DNA of 64,000 nt from an uncultured Oscillospiraceae bacterium. GTDB taxonomy: Bacteria; Bacillota; Clostridia; Oscillospirales; Acutalibacteraceae. The notes under the pieces are model-generated. The model did not search any database. It had not been told where the DNA came from and saw nothing but the letters and a program-made list of their open reading frames with translations. This document shows positions 22,829 to 31,533 of this stretch, in pieces (the stretch's first letter is position 1; each line of letters begins with the position of its first letter). Location: contig UQAZ01000004.1 in the NCBI GenBank assembly GCA_900539165.1, positions 1 to 64,000 on the forward strand, read 5' to 3'. The position numbers and the translations under genes are program-made.

Positions 22829-23812
22829 CTACTTTTCATCTGTAAAGTATACCTGCTTGCCACCCGTTGAAGTGAGCAAACCGACTGCTTCGGGGTTAGA
22901 AGTGTTGAGCTTCTCTATTGCGGCAAGAGCCGAATACAGTTTATCCTCTAAATTCTTGGCAGAGCCGAGTTTAATAGTAATACGATTTTCATAAACGATA
23001 TAATTTTCGTCTTTACCGTCTGAATAAATCGCAGTAGCCTCTGTCATATAAACATCGTCAACCACCTTCATCAATGAGGCAATATTATCACGAGAAGTAT
23101 CGTCGCTGAGCTGAGCTTTACTTCCCTCAACTGCATTGACAATAGCGGTCTTTTGCACCTCTATACCGTTTTTCTCCGGCGGTGCTTCGGCATTAACCTT
23201 TATTATCTTAAATGTATCGTCAAAATAAATATATGTATTATCGGTATTTTTTACATAATATATAAACGACGGCTCATTTACGGTAACAATAACGGTTGAC
23301 GGAAGCTTTTGCTTAATATCAACGCTGTAAATATAAGGTAATTCTCTGATTAGCTTCTCGCTGACGGAGGTTTTATTTATCATCAGCAGGCTGTCGTCCT
23401 TTTCGATAGGAAGCACAGACATTATTTGCTCTGAAGTGTACTCATTTGAAGGGCTGACTTCAATATTTTCAATCTTAAATAAAACAGTGAAGCTTAACAC
23501 AGTCATAGTAATTGCAAGGCCAAGCAACAATGCAAGCACGCTGAATAGAATACGAAATTTTTTCTTTAACTTACGCTTCTTTTTATGCTGCTTCATTTTT
23601 TCCTGATTTGTAGGCTGCACCTTTGATGGTGACTTGCCCTTTTTTGGCTTACGCACGGATGGCGGAGCAGACTTTCTTGAGCTATCCTTATTCGGCTGAG
23701 AACCCTGTCTGTAACGCTTAGGTGGTTCTAAACCAAACGAACCAAGCTCGCTGTTCAGAGGGTCAAGTTCTCTGTTATCCTTATTCAGTTTATTCTGATT
23801 ATTTTTCTTCAT
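22829..23812 (-). CDS. ftsQ: Cell division protein FtsQ/DivIB
   Basis: 327-aa bitopic divisome protein. The cytoplasmic N-terminus of about 90 residues is very basic (KMKQHKKKRKLKKKFRI), followed by one membrane segment (about 92-113), a POTRA domain starting FKIENIEVSPSNEYT (lipid-facing side of division septum) and a beta domain. Low sequence identity is normal for the family; position after murA in the division cluster supports the call. Its start overlaps the murA end by 14 nt. Confidence 0.88.
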   Translation of the reverse strand: MKKNNQNKLNKDNRELDPLNSELGSFGLEPPKRYRQGSQPNKDSSRKSAPPSVRKPKKGKSPSKVQPTNQEKMKQHKKKRKLKKKFRILFSVLALLLGLAITMTVLSFTVLFKIENIEVSPSNEYTSEQIMSVLPIEKDDSLLMINKTSVSEKLIRELPYIYSVDIKQKLPSTVIVTVNEPSFIYYVKNTDNTYIYFDDTFKIIKVNAEAPPEKNGIEVQKTAIVNAVEGSKAQLSDDTSRDNIASLMKVVDDVYMTEATAIYSDGKDENYIVYENRITIKLGSAKNLEDKLYSALAAIEKLNTSNPEAVGLLTSTGGKQVYFTDEK

Positions 23813-25064
23813 CTTTAATTCTCACTACTGTCGCACCGAGCGATGCAAGCTGATTTTCAAACTTTTCATATCCTCTGTCTATATGCTGAATTTCGGATAT
23901 ATAAGACACGCCGTCGGCAGCCAATGCCGCAATAACTACTGACGCACCGCCTCTTAAATCGGTGCATTTTGCGCAGGCAGGGTGCAATTCATTCACACCG
24001 TTTACCATAGCAATTCTGTCCTTAACCGTTATATCCGCACCAAACAAATTAAGCTGTTCGGTATGTCTGAAACGGTTTTCAAATATACTCTCCTTAATAA
24101 CCGACACACCGTCTGCAAGGCAAAGAGGTGCCATAACAGGAGCCTGACAATCCGTAGGGAAACCCGGGAAAGCCATTGTTTCAATAAATTTTACATTATT
24201 CGGTCGCTTATCCGCCCTTATTCTTATACTTGAATTTGAGCAGTCAAGCTTACAACCCATTTCCTCAAACACAGGAAGTGCAGGCATAATATCGCTGACA
24301 ACGGCATTGTTAATAACCACATCGCCCTTGCAGGCTGCCGTAGCCGACATAAGAGTTGACGCTAAAATTCTGTCGGGCATAACCGTATATTCAACGCTGT
24401 GCAACGAATTGACACCGCTGATTTTGATATTGGGTGTTGCCGCAGTGCTGATTTTTGCACCGGCAGCATTCAAAAAATTAATCAAATCTGTAATTTCAGG
24501 CTCACGAGCCGAATTAATTACAGTAGTTTCTCCCTTTGCAAAAACAGAAGCGAGAATAATATTTTCGGTAGCGCCTACACTTGGAAACGCAAGGACAATC
24601 TCTGCGCCCTTAACATTCTCCCTTGAAGCACAAACATTGCTGCCTTGAGTGTAAACAGAGTAGCCGAGAGATTTTAAGCCCTTTAGATGCAAGTCGATAG
24701 GTCTGAGACCGATATCACAGCCTCCCGGAAGATACAAACAGGCTTCCCCTGCTCTGGATGCAAGAGCGCCGAGAAATATAATCGACGAGCGAAGCTCACT
24801 CATATATTCCTCCAAAATATTTGAACGAATTATATTCCTTGTATCAACTATGAGGGTACTGCCCTCTCTTTTTACATCTGCGCCGAGATAGCGAAGAATA
24901 TTAAGGGTTACTCTGACATCCGACAAATCCGGACAATTATGTATAACGGACACACCGTCTACAAGAACGCAAGCCGAAAGAATTGGCAAAACGCTGTTTT
25001 TTGCTCCGTGGAGCGATATTTCTCCGTTGAGTTGTGTTCCGCCTTTAATTGATAATCTTTCCAT
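23799..25064 (-). CDS. murA: UDP-N-acetylglucosamine 1-carboxyvinyltransferase MurA
   Basis: 421-aa enzyme for the first committed step of peptidoglycan precursor synthesis, adding enolpyruvate to UDP-GlcNAc. N-terminal LHGAKNSVLPILSA binds substrate; the catalytic loop has Cys116 in PGGCDIGLRPIDLHLKG (the residue attacked by fosfomycin). Full length. It lies between murG and ftsQ, 40 nt after murG. Confidence 0.96.
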   Translation of the reverse strand: MERLSIKGGTQLNGEISLHGAKNSVLPILSACVLVDGVSVIHNCPDLSDVRVTLNILRYLGADVKREGSTLIVDTRNIIRSNILEEYMSELRSSIIFLGALASRAGEACLYLPGGCDIGLRPIDLHLKGLKSLGYSVYTQGSNVCASRENVKGAEIVLAFPSVGATENIILASVFAKGETTVINSAREPEITDLINFLNAAGAKISTAATPNIKISGVNSLHSVEYTVMPDRILASTLMSATAACKGDVVINNAVVSDIMPALPVFEEMGCKLDCSNSSIRIRADKRPNNVKFIETMAFPGFPTDCQAPVMAPLCLADGVSVIKESIFENRFRHTEQLNLFGADITVKDRIAMVNGVNELHPACAKCTDLRGGASVVIAALAADGVSYISEIQHIDRGYEKFENQLASLGATVVRIKDEEK

Positions 25065-25104
25065 ATAACCACCTAAGGCAGTCTATGAAAAACAAAAAAT
25101 TATG

Positions 25105-26244
25105 TTAATTGTCCTTTGCAAGCGAAACTATAATATCGCTGATACGCTCTGCAGAATCAAGTATTGCCATATCACGGGCATTGTTTTCTATTTTATGAAG
25201 CTCGTCCTTATCGGACAAAAGAGAATCAATCAGCTCTTTAAGAGATTCGGTTGTTAAATCCTTTTCCTCCAAAATACGAGCTGCGTTTCTGTTTACAAGA
25301 GCCATAGCGTTATGGTACTGATGATTTTCTGCAACATAAGGCGACGGGATAAGCACGGAGGCTTTACCCATTGCTTCAATCTCGCTGAGTGATGAAGCGC
25401 CTGCCCTGCCTACTACCAAATCGGCAGCCGCCATACAGGTATCCATATTATCAATATACAATCTGACCTCGCTCTTGCCCTTATAAAGGACATTGTCGCT
25501 TCTCTTAATAAAGCCCTCTGCCTCAAATTTTTTGAGATATTCCATACCGTTAGTTCCTACGGAATGAATATGATAAGCCTTTGAGGTGATTGCATTTTCC
25601 TTTAATATATCAAACATCGCATCATTAAGCGGAGCAGCACCGAGAGAGCCTCCAAATGAAAGGACAAGCGGTGTGTCGTCTGCAATGCCAAGCTCTATTC
25701 TTGCCTGAGCCTTAGATTTATTTAGAAGCTCGCCCCTGACAGGCAAACCCGTAACGGCTACCTCATGCTTTGGCTGGAGGTGTCTTACGGCATCCTCAAC
25801 GGTAAGCATAACCTTATCAACCTTTTTTGCAAGCTGTTTATTTGTAATTCCCGGGAAAGCATTTTGTTCGTGAATACAGCAAGGGATATGAAGCTTTGCC
25901 GCCTCCTCGAGAACGGGTCCGGAAACATATCCGCCAAAGCCGATTACCACATCGGGATTAAATTCCTTAATTATGTTTTTTGAAGCCTGCTCTGATTTAA
26001 TAAGCTTAAAGACAGTCTTAACATTTGCAACGATTGCCTTAGGTGCCATAGAACGCTTAAAGCCGTTAATCTCGATTGTCTTAAAATCAAAGCCTGCGTT
26101 CGGCACAAGTCTTGACTCCATATGGTCCTTTGTTCCGATAAATAAAATTTCGGACTCGGGATATTTTTCTCTGATATATGATGCTACGGCAAGAGCAGGA
26201 TTAATGTGTCCCGCAGTACCGCCTGTTGCGAATAAAAATCTCAT
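25105..26244 (-). CDS. murG: MurG, lipid II-forming N-acetylglucosaminyltransferase
   Basis: 379-aa GT28 enzyme converting lipid I to lipid II at the inner face of the membrane. N-terminal glycine-rich FATGGTAGHINPALAVA, a second loop LSFGGSLGAAPLND and the donor-site region VVGRAGASSLSEIEAMGKAS are all present. Normal length. Lies 8 nt after ftsW, as in many division clusters. Confidence 0.96.
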   Translation of the reverse strand: MRFLFATGGTAGHINPALAVASYIREKYPESEILFIGTKDHMESRLVPNAGFDFKTIEINGFKRSMAPKAIVANVKTVFKLIKSEQASKNIIKEFNPDVVIGFGGYVSGPVLEEAAKLHIPCCIHEQNAFPGITNKQLAKKVDKVMLTVEDAVRHLQPKHEVAVTGLPVRGELLNKSKAQARIELGIADDTPLVLSFGGSLGAAPLNDAMFDILKENAITSKAYHIHSVGTNGMEYLKKFEAEGFIKRSDNVLYKGKSEVRLYIDNMDTCMAAADLVVGRAGASSLSEIEAMGKASVLIPSPYVAENHQYHNAMALVNRNAARILEEKDLTTESLKELIDSLLSDKDELHKIENNARDMAILDSAERISDIIVSLAKDN

Positions 26245-26252
26245 GTTTTCAC

Positions 26253-27533
26253 CTACAAATTCTTTGTATTTACATTTCGTGAAGCCGACAGCACAACTCC
26301 CATTTCAAAGCACAGCATCAACAATGCGGTTCCGCCATAGGAGAAGAACGGCAATGCGATACCGGTATTCGGAAATGTGTCGGTAACTACCAAAACATTA
26401 AACAGCGTTTGGATTGCAACCTGTGCCACTATACCGACAACCACCAATGCTATATATTTATCTTCACATCTCTGAGCAATCTTGATACCTCTCCAAAACA
26501 GAAGGGCAAACAAGCCAAGAATTACAAGTGCGCCCAAAAAGCCAAGCTCCTCGCACACGATAGAGAAGATAAAGTCATTTTGAGGCTCGGAAACATAAAG
26601 ATATTTTTGCTTTGAGTTACCAAGTCCCACTCCGAAAAATCCACCTGAACCGATAGCATAGAGCGAATTGTTTGTTTGCCATCTCAAACCTCTGGGCTGA
26701 AAGCTTTTATCAATCCACGCATAGATACGGTCAGCCTGATAGCTTGGCAGGATACTCGGATTATTGATTATTACAAAGGCAACAACCGCCACAAGACAGA
26801 TACCGCCGACAAACCATTGCCATCGAGTACCGCCGCAGAACATAAGGGTTATACCGATCATAAACATAAGCACGGTACAAGAAAGGTGATTTTCAAGATA
26901 AATCAAAACGCAGAACATACCGACTATCAAGCCCGGGAAAAGGACGCCGTAGGTAAGTCGTTGCATATATTTTTTATACTTATTAATATAAGCCGCAAGC
27001 GTTAATATCAAGCTAAACTTAGCTATGTCGGACGGCTGAAGCGTAATCGGTCCAAGCGGTATCCATCGTTTGAAATCCTCGCTTCTGTCTTCAAGATTAA
27101 CATGATAGAACAAAACCAATACAAGCAAAAACAGCGTCACGACAAGCAACGGCTTTTCTGCAATTTTTATCCATCTGTAATTAACCTTTGAAACCAAAAT
27201 CATTACTATTATGCCTGCTACGGCAAAAATAAGCTGTCTCTTAAAGAAGTAATAAGAGTCGCCGTTATACTTTTGATAAGCGTAAGGATAAGAGGCTGAA
27301 AACAGCATAACCAAGCCTATCGTCATAAGAGCAAGCACAGCGGCAAAAAATGTTACATCGAAGCCGCCCTTGGCATATAAAAACGAATTTCTAATGCCGG
27401 ATTTCAATTTTGATGTTCCGCCGTTATCCTGAACACGAGGCTGCTTTTTACCACGCTTTTTTACTCGCTTATTATTCGGCTGAGCCTGTGCGTCACGAAT
27501 TGACGGCTTAGGCTTTGGTAGATTATCAGGCAT
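26253..27533 (-). CDS. ftsW: FtsW/SpoVE-type lipid II glycosyltransferase (SEDS)
   Basis: 426-aa polytopic membrane enzyme that polymerises glycan strands with its partner PBP. A basic, Pro-rich cytoplasmic N-terminus of about 60 residues precedes about ten membrane segments; SEDS motifs include WIPLGPITLQPSDIAKFSLI and PNTGIALPFFSYGGTALL. ATG 27533 is chosen because AAAAGGAG lies upstream; the frame extends 21 codons further. It directly follows mraY; murD, which often lies between them, is absent. Confidence 0.94.
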   Translation of the reverse strand: MPDNLPKPKPSIRDAQAQPNNKRVKKRGKKQPRVQDNGGTSKLKSGIRNSFLYAKGGFDVTFFAAVLALMTIGLVMLFSASYPYAYQKYNGDSYYFFKRQLIFAVAGIIVMILVSKVNYRWIKIAEKPLLVVTLFLLVLVLFYHVNLEDRSEDFKRWIPLGPITLQPSDIAKFSLILTLAAYINKYKKYMQRLTYGVLFPGLIVGMFCVLIYLENHLSCTVLMFMIGITLMFCGGTRWQWFVGGICLVAVVAFVIINNPSILPSYQADRIYAWIDKSFQPRGLRWQTNNSLYAIGSGGFFGVGLGNSKQKYLYVSEPQNDFIFSIVCEELGFLGALVILGLFALLFWRGIKIAQRCEDKYIALVVVGIVAQVAIQTLFNVLVVTDTFPNTGIALPFFSYGGTALLMLCFEMGVVLSASRNVNTKNL

Positions 27534-27556
27534 CAAAAGCTCTCCTTTTACATAAT

Positions 27557-28600
27557 TTATCTTCCGAAATACAAAAGTAAAATTCCGACTGCACATCCGA
27601 CAGCGTTTACTGCGGAAAAGACCGTGCAGATTTTTTTCTCATTCCAACCGCACATTTCAAAATGGTGATGAATAGGCGCCATCTTGAATACTCGTTTGCC
27701 GTGCGTCAGCTTAAAATATCCGATTTGGATAATATCGCTCATAGTTTCGCACACATAGACAATGCCTATCGGAAGCAATAAGAGAGGACACTTTACGGCA
27801 AAGCCGAGAGCCGTAACAAGACCGCCCAAAAACAGCGAGCCTGTGTCGCCCATAAATGTCTTTGCGGGATTCCAATTCCAACAAAGGAATCCGACAACTC
27901 CTCCAAGCAAAGCACCCGATACGATACCGAGCATAGAAAATTTCAAAATATACGACGCTGCGATAAAAGCAATCGCAACGGTAGCGGTAACGCACGAGCA
28001 AAGTCCGTCGATACCGTCTGTAAGATTAACGCTGTTTACGCAACCGTAAATAATAAATATACAAACAATCCAAAAAATCACACCCGTAACGGAATTTTTT
28101 TCAAAGTTCACATTTCCGATAAACGGTATAAACCAAACCGTATTATGAGAAGTCCATAGCGTCATGGTATAGCCTATTGCGACTATAAGCTGACCGAGAG
28201 TTTTCTGCTTTGCGCTGAGTCCCTCGTTACGCTTTAGCTTAATTTTAATATAATCATCGGCAAAGCCGACAACGCCACAGCCAAAAGCCAAAAACAGACC
28301 CGCAAGAACAAGCACCTTATCTCTGCCGACAAGCAGTTTTGCATAATCGCTTTCCAGTTCTCCGCCGCTGAGTGCAAATGTCAGCGCACCGACTGTAAAG
28401 GCACAAATTATTCCTACAACGAACATCAAACCGCCCATATTTGGAGTGCCTTGCTTCGACTTATGCCACGACGGACCTATATCAAGAATCGTTTGACCGA
28501 ATTTAAGTTTTCTAAGCCACGGGATAATTACAAACCCCAAGCCTGCCGTTACACCAAATGCTATTACTGCTGTAATTACTATTGCAACAGTCATGCTCAT
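27557..28600 (-). CDS. mraY: Phospho-N-acetylmuramoyl-pentapeptide-transferase MraY
   Basis: 347-aa membrane enzyme making lipid I from UDP-MurNAc-pentapeptide and undecaprenyl phosphate. Signature blocks: GTPNMGGLMF, GFADDYIK (Asp pair), NLTDGIDGL, FMGDTGSLFLGG and the C-terminal APIHHHFEMCGW. Normal length. Its ATG overlaps the murF stop (ATGA). Confidence 0.97.
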   Translation of the reverse strand: MSMTVAIVITAVIAFGVTAGLGFVIIPWLRKLKFGQTILDIGPSWHKSKQGTPNMGGLMFVVGIICAFTVGALTFALSGGELESDYAKLLVGRDKVLVLAGLFLAFGCGVVGFADDYIKIKLKRNEGLSAKQKTLGQLIVAIGYTMTLWTSHNTVWFIPFIGNVNFEKNSVTGVIFWIVCIFIIYGCVNSVNLTDGIDGLCSCVTATVAIAFIAASYILKFSMLGIVSGALLGGVVGFLCWNWNPAKTFMGDTGSLFLGGLVTALGFAVKCPLLLLPIGIVYVCETMSDIIQIGYFKLTHGKRVFKMAPIHHHFEMCGWNEKKICTVFSAVNAVGCAVGILLLYFGR

Positions 28601-30018
28601 TTATTTTCCCACCTTTTATAGACGCTGTCCATTACTTCCTCAAGCTTCATACCTCTTGAGCCTTTGAACAAAACGGCATCACCGCATTTTGCAAGCTCGC
28701 CAAGAGTTGAGGAAAGCTCAGTCTTATCGTTAAAAAGCTCTGCGTGAGCAACACCGTTTTCCTTAGCACCCTGAACATAATACTCGGCATTCTTGCCGTA
28801 AGCCAAAACGCAGTCAATTGAGTTTTCGCCTGCCATTTTTCCGACAGACAAATGTGCCTGCTTTGAATAATCGCCAAGCTCCAGCATATCGCCCAATACT
28901 GCGATTTTTTTATTAGCTTTCATATTACCGAGTGTACCAAGAGACGCTTTCATAGAGTCGGGAGAAGCGTTATAGCAATCCTCAATGCAAACTCTGCCGC
29001 CGACTGTATTAAGTCTCTGTCTCATTCCGGCAGGCTCATATGACGAGAGAGCCTCAGCAATCAATTCAGGCTCAATATCAAGATTAACTCCCACGGCGAA
29101 TGCGGCAAGCGCATTATACACATTATGAATACCGACGGTAGGGATAGTTACATTCTCCTTGCTGACAGAGAACTCAACCTTAACTCCGTCAATTTCGTCA
29201 ATCTGCTTTGATTGGGTATATATTACATCAAAGGAGGTTGAGCCGTTTTCTTCCTTAATATTTTCTGCGCAATAATTAAATTTATTTTCTATACCAAAGG
29301 CAATTACATTATATTTTGAGCAAATCTCATTATTATCAAGAACGGTGGCAAGCATATCGTTATCACTGTTAATGATAAGAGTTGAGCCTTCTTTCAGCCC
29401 GTCAAGGATTTCAAGCTTTGCTTTAAGTATGCCCTCTCGTGAGCCTAAATTTTCAATATGCGACACGCCGACATTGGTAATAAGCGCCATAGTAGGCTGT
29501 GTGGCTATGCTCAAACGGTGAATTTCTCCAAAATGATTCATTCCCATTTCAATAACGGCAGCCTGTGTATCGTCATCAATTTGGAAAAGTGTTTGAGGAA
29601 GTCCGATTTCATTATTAAGATTGCCCTGTGTTTTAATCGTCTTATATTTTGAAGCAACGACAAGGCTTGTGAACTCCTTAGTGGTCGTTTTGCCGACTGA
29701 GCCTGTGAGTGCAACAACGGGAATATCAAACAGACTTCTGTAATACGCTCCGAGATTAAGCAAAGCCTTTGAGGTATCTTCCACCTTAATAAACGCTCCG
29801 CTTACGCTGACATCCTTATGCACCATTACTGCCGACGCACCCTTATCAAGCGCCTCCTGTGCAAAGTCGTGAGCATCAAATCGTTCGCCCTTAATGCACA
29901 CAAAGAGACATCCCGAGGTGATTTTTCTTGTATCTATACAAACGCCGTTAAACTCAGCATCCTGATTATAAACAGCGTTTAGTGCTTTTGAAATTTGAGA
30001 GAGTCTCAGTTTTCTCAT
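28597..30018 (-). CDS. murF: UDP-MurNAc-tripeptide:D-Ala-D-Ala ligase MurF
   Basis: 473-aa ATP-dependent ligase adding D-Ala-D-Ala to the precursor. ATP loop GSVGKTTTKEF at about residues 107-117, central GMNHFGEIHRLS, and EDCYNASPDSMKASL in the C-terminal domain. Normal length. Shares one base with the murE stop and overlaps mraY by 4 nt. Confidence 0.96.
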   Translation of the reverse strand: MRKLRLSQISKALNAVYNQDAEFNGVCIDTRKITSGCLFVCIKGERFDAHDFAQEALDKGASAVMVHKDVSVSGAFIKVEDTSKALLNLGAYYRSLFDIPVVALTGSVGKTTTKEFTSLVVASKYKTIKTQGNLNNEIGLPQTLFQIDDDTQAAVIEMGMNHFGEIHRLSIATQPTMALITNVGVSHIENLGSREGILKAKLEILDGLKEGSTLIINSDNDMLATVLDNNEICSKYNVIAFGIENKFNYCAENIKEENGSTSFDVIYTQSKQIDEIDGVKVEFSVSKENVTIPTVGIHNVYNALAAFAVGVNLDIEPELIAEALSSYEPAGMRQRLNTVGGRVCIEDCYNASPDSMKASLGTLGNMKANKKIAVLGDMLELGDYSKQAHLSVGKMAGENSIDCVLAYGKNAEYYVQGAKENGVAHAELFNDKTELSSTLGELAKCGDAVLFKGSRGMKLEEVMDSVYKRWENK

Positions 30019-31457
30019 TACTTATTAATTTCCTCTAATACTTGATTTACTACCTCACGCTCGTCAAAATGAATTGTTCCGCTCGGCAGAATTTGATATG
30101 TTTCGTGTCCCTTGCCCGCAAGGAGAATAATATCGTCCTTTTTGGCATTTTTCATAGCCCATTCGATAGCTTCATGACGGTTTTCAACAACCTGATACGG
30201 TGTTTTGCTGTCCTGCATACCGACCAAAATATCCTTAATGATTTCACCGGGAACTTCGCTTCTCGGATTATCCGATGTCACAACGCAGAAATCGGAAAGG
30301 TCTGCTGCGATTTTGCCCATCTTAGGTCTTTTTGTTTTGTCTCTGTCGCCGCCGCAGCCAAATACCGTTACCACTCTGCCCTTCGCAATTTCTTTAAGAG
30401 AAGTGATAATGTTTTCAAGTCCGTCCGGCGAATGAGCGTAGTCGATAATAACGGTATAATCCGTACCCGGAGTTGGCACAACCTCAATTCTGCCCTTTAC
30501 GCCCTTTGAACGCTCGATTGCTGTAAGAATATCCTCAAAATTGATACCGAGAGCCGAAGCAACACTTGCGGCACAAAGTGAATTATATACGCTGAACCTG
30601 CCGGGGATAGGACAATTAACTCTGCCGATTTTATCTCCGATAAGCTCGTATCTGACACCGTGCGACGAGAAATGAACATTGCGTGCGGCAAAATTTGCGT
30701 GCATATTATCAACCGCATAAGTAAACACCTTGCACGAACAACCCTCAACTATTTTAAGTCCGTACTCGTCATCAATATTTGTAACAGCGGTATCACAAGC
30801 ATAAAACAAGCGTTTCTTTGCCTGAAAATAGTTTTCCCAAGTTTTATGATAATCAAGATGATCCTGAGTAAGATTTGTAAACGCACCCACGCAAAAATGA
30901 ATGCCCTCTACTCTGCCTTGAGCAAGTGCCTGAGAGGATACCTCCATAACGCAATACTCGCAACCCGCATCAACCATTTTTCTAAACAGAGACTGAAGCT
31001 CCTTAGGGTCGGGGGTTGTATAATGAGCAGGATAAATTTCATCGCCCACCATATTTTGAACTGTTCCGATAAGACCTACTTTCTTACCCGTGTTTTCCAA
31101 AATCTGCTTAATAAGAAAAGTGGTGGTGGTTTTACCGTTTGTTCCGGTAAGTCCTATTAATTTAAGATTATTTGTTGGATTGCCGTAAAAGGAAGCACAA
31201 ATAGGAGAGAATGCCTTTCTTGTATCCTCAACAATAATCTGTCTGTCGAGACCTAAATCCTGTTCGCAAACAACGCACGCCGCACCCTTGTCGAGCATTT
31301 CCCGTGCAACGGAATGTCCGTCAAACGATGCACCTTTAATACACACAAACAATGCACCCGGCTCAACCTTTCTTGAGTCGGCAGTAACATCATTAATTTC
31401 TAAATCCGTATACTCATTTTGCACCTTTACATTTTCTAATACTTGTGAGAGCTTCAT
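30018..31457 (-). CDS. murE: UDP-MurNAc-L-Ala-D-Glu:meso-diaminopimelate ligase MurE
   Basis: 479-aa Mur ligase adding the third stem-peptide residue. ATP loop GLTGTNGKTTTTFLI, and the substrate-specificity motif DNPR (TSDNPRSEVPGE), which in characterised enzymes marks meso-diaminopimelate rather than lysine. The ATG at 31457 (MKLSQVLENV) is preferred to the in-frame ATG at 31466, whose AAAGG is only 2 nt away. Followed by murF with a one-base overlap. Confidence 0.95.
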   Translation of the reverse strand: MKLSQVLENVKVQNEYTDLEINDVTADSRKVEPGALFVCIKGASFDGHSVAREMLDKGAACVVCEQDLGLDRQIIVEDTRKAFSPICASFYGNPTNNLKLIGLTGTNGKTTTTFLIKQILENTGKKVGLIGTVQNMVGDEIYPAHYTTPDPKELQSLFRKMVDAGCEYCVMEVSSQALAQGRVEGIHFCVGAFTNLTQDHLDYHKTWENYFQAKKRLFYACDTAVTNIDDEYGLKIVEGCSCKVFTYAVDNMHANFAARNVHFSSHGVRYELIGDKIGRVNCPIPGRFSVYNSLCAASVASALGINFEDILTAIERSKGVKGRIEVVPTPGTDYTVIIDYAHSPDGLENIITSLKEIAKGRVVTVFGCGGDRDKTKRPKMGKIAADLSDFCVVTSDNPRSEVPGEIIKDILVGMQDSKTPYQVVENRHEAIEWAMKNAKKDDIILLAGKGHETYQILPSGTIHFDEREVVNQVLEEINK

Positions 31458-31533
31458 AATCGTCATAGCCTTTCATGCTACATATTATTTTAAGTTCGCT
31501 TCATTGTAGCATTATGAGCGAATTAATTTTAAT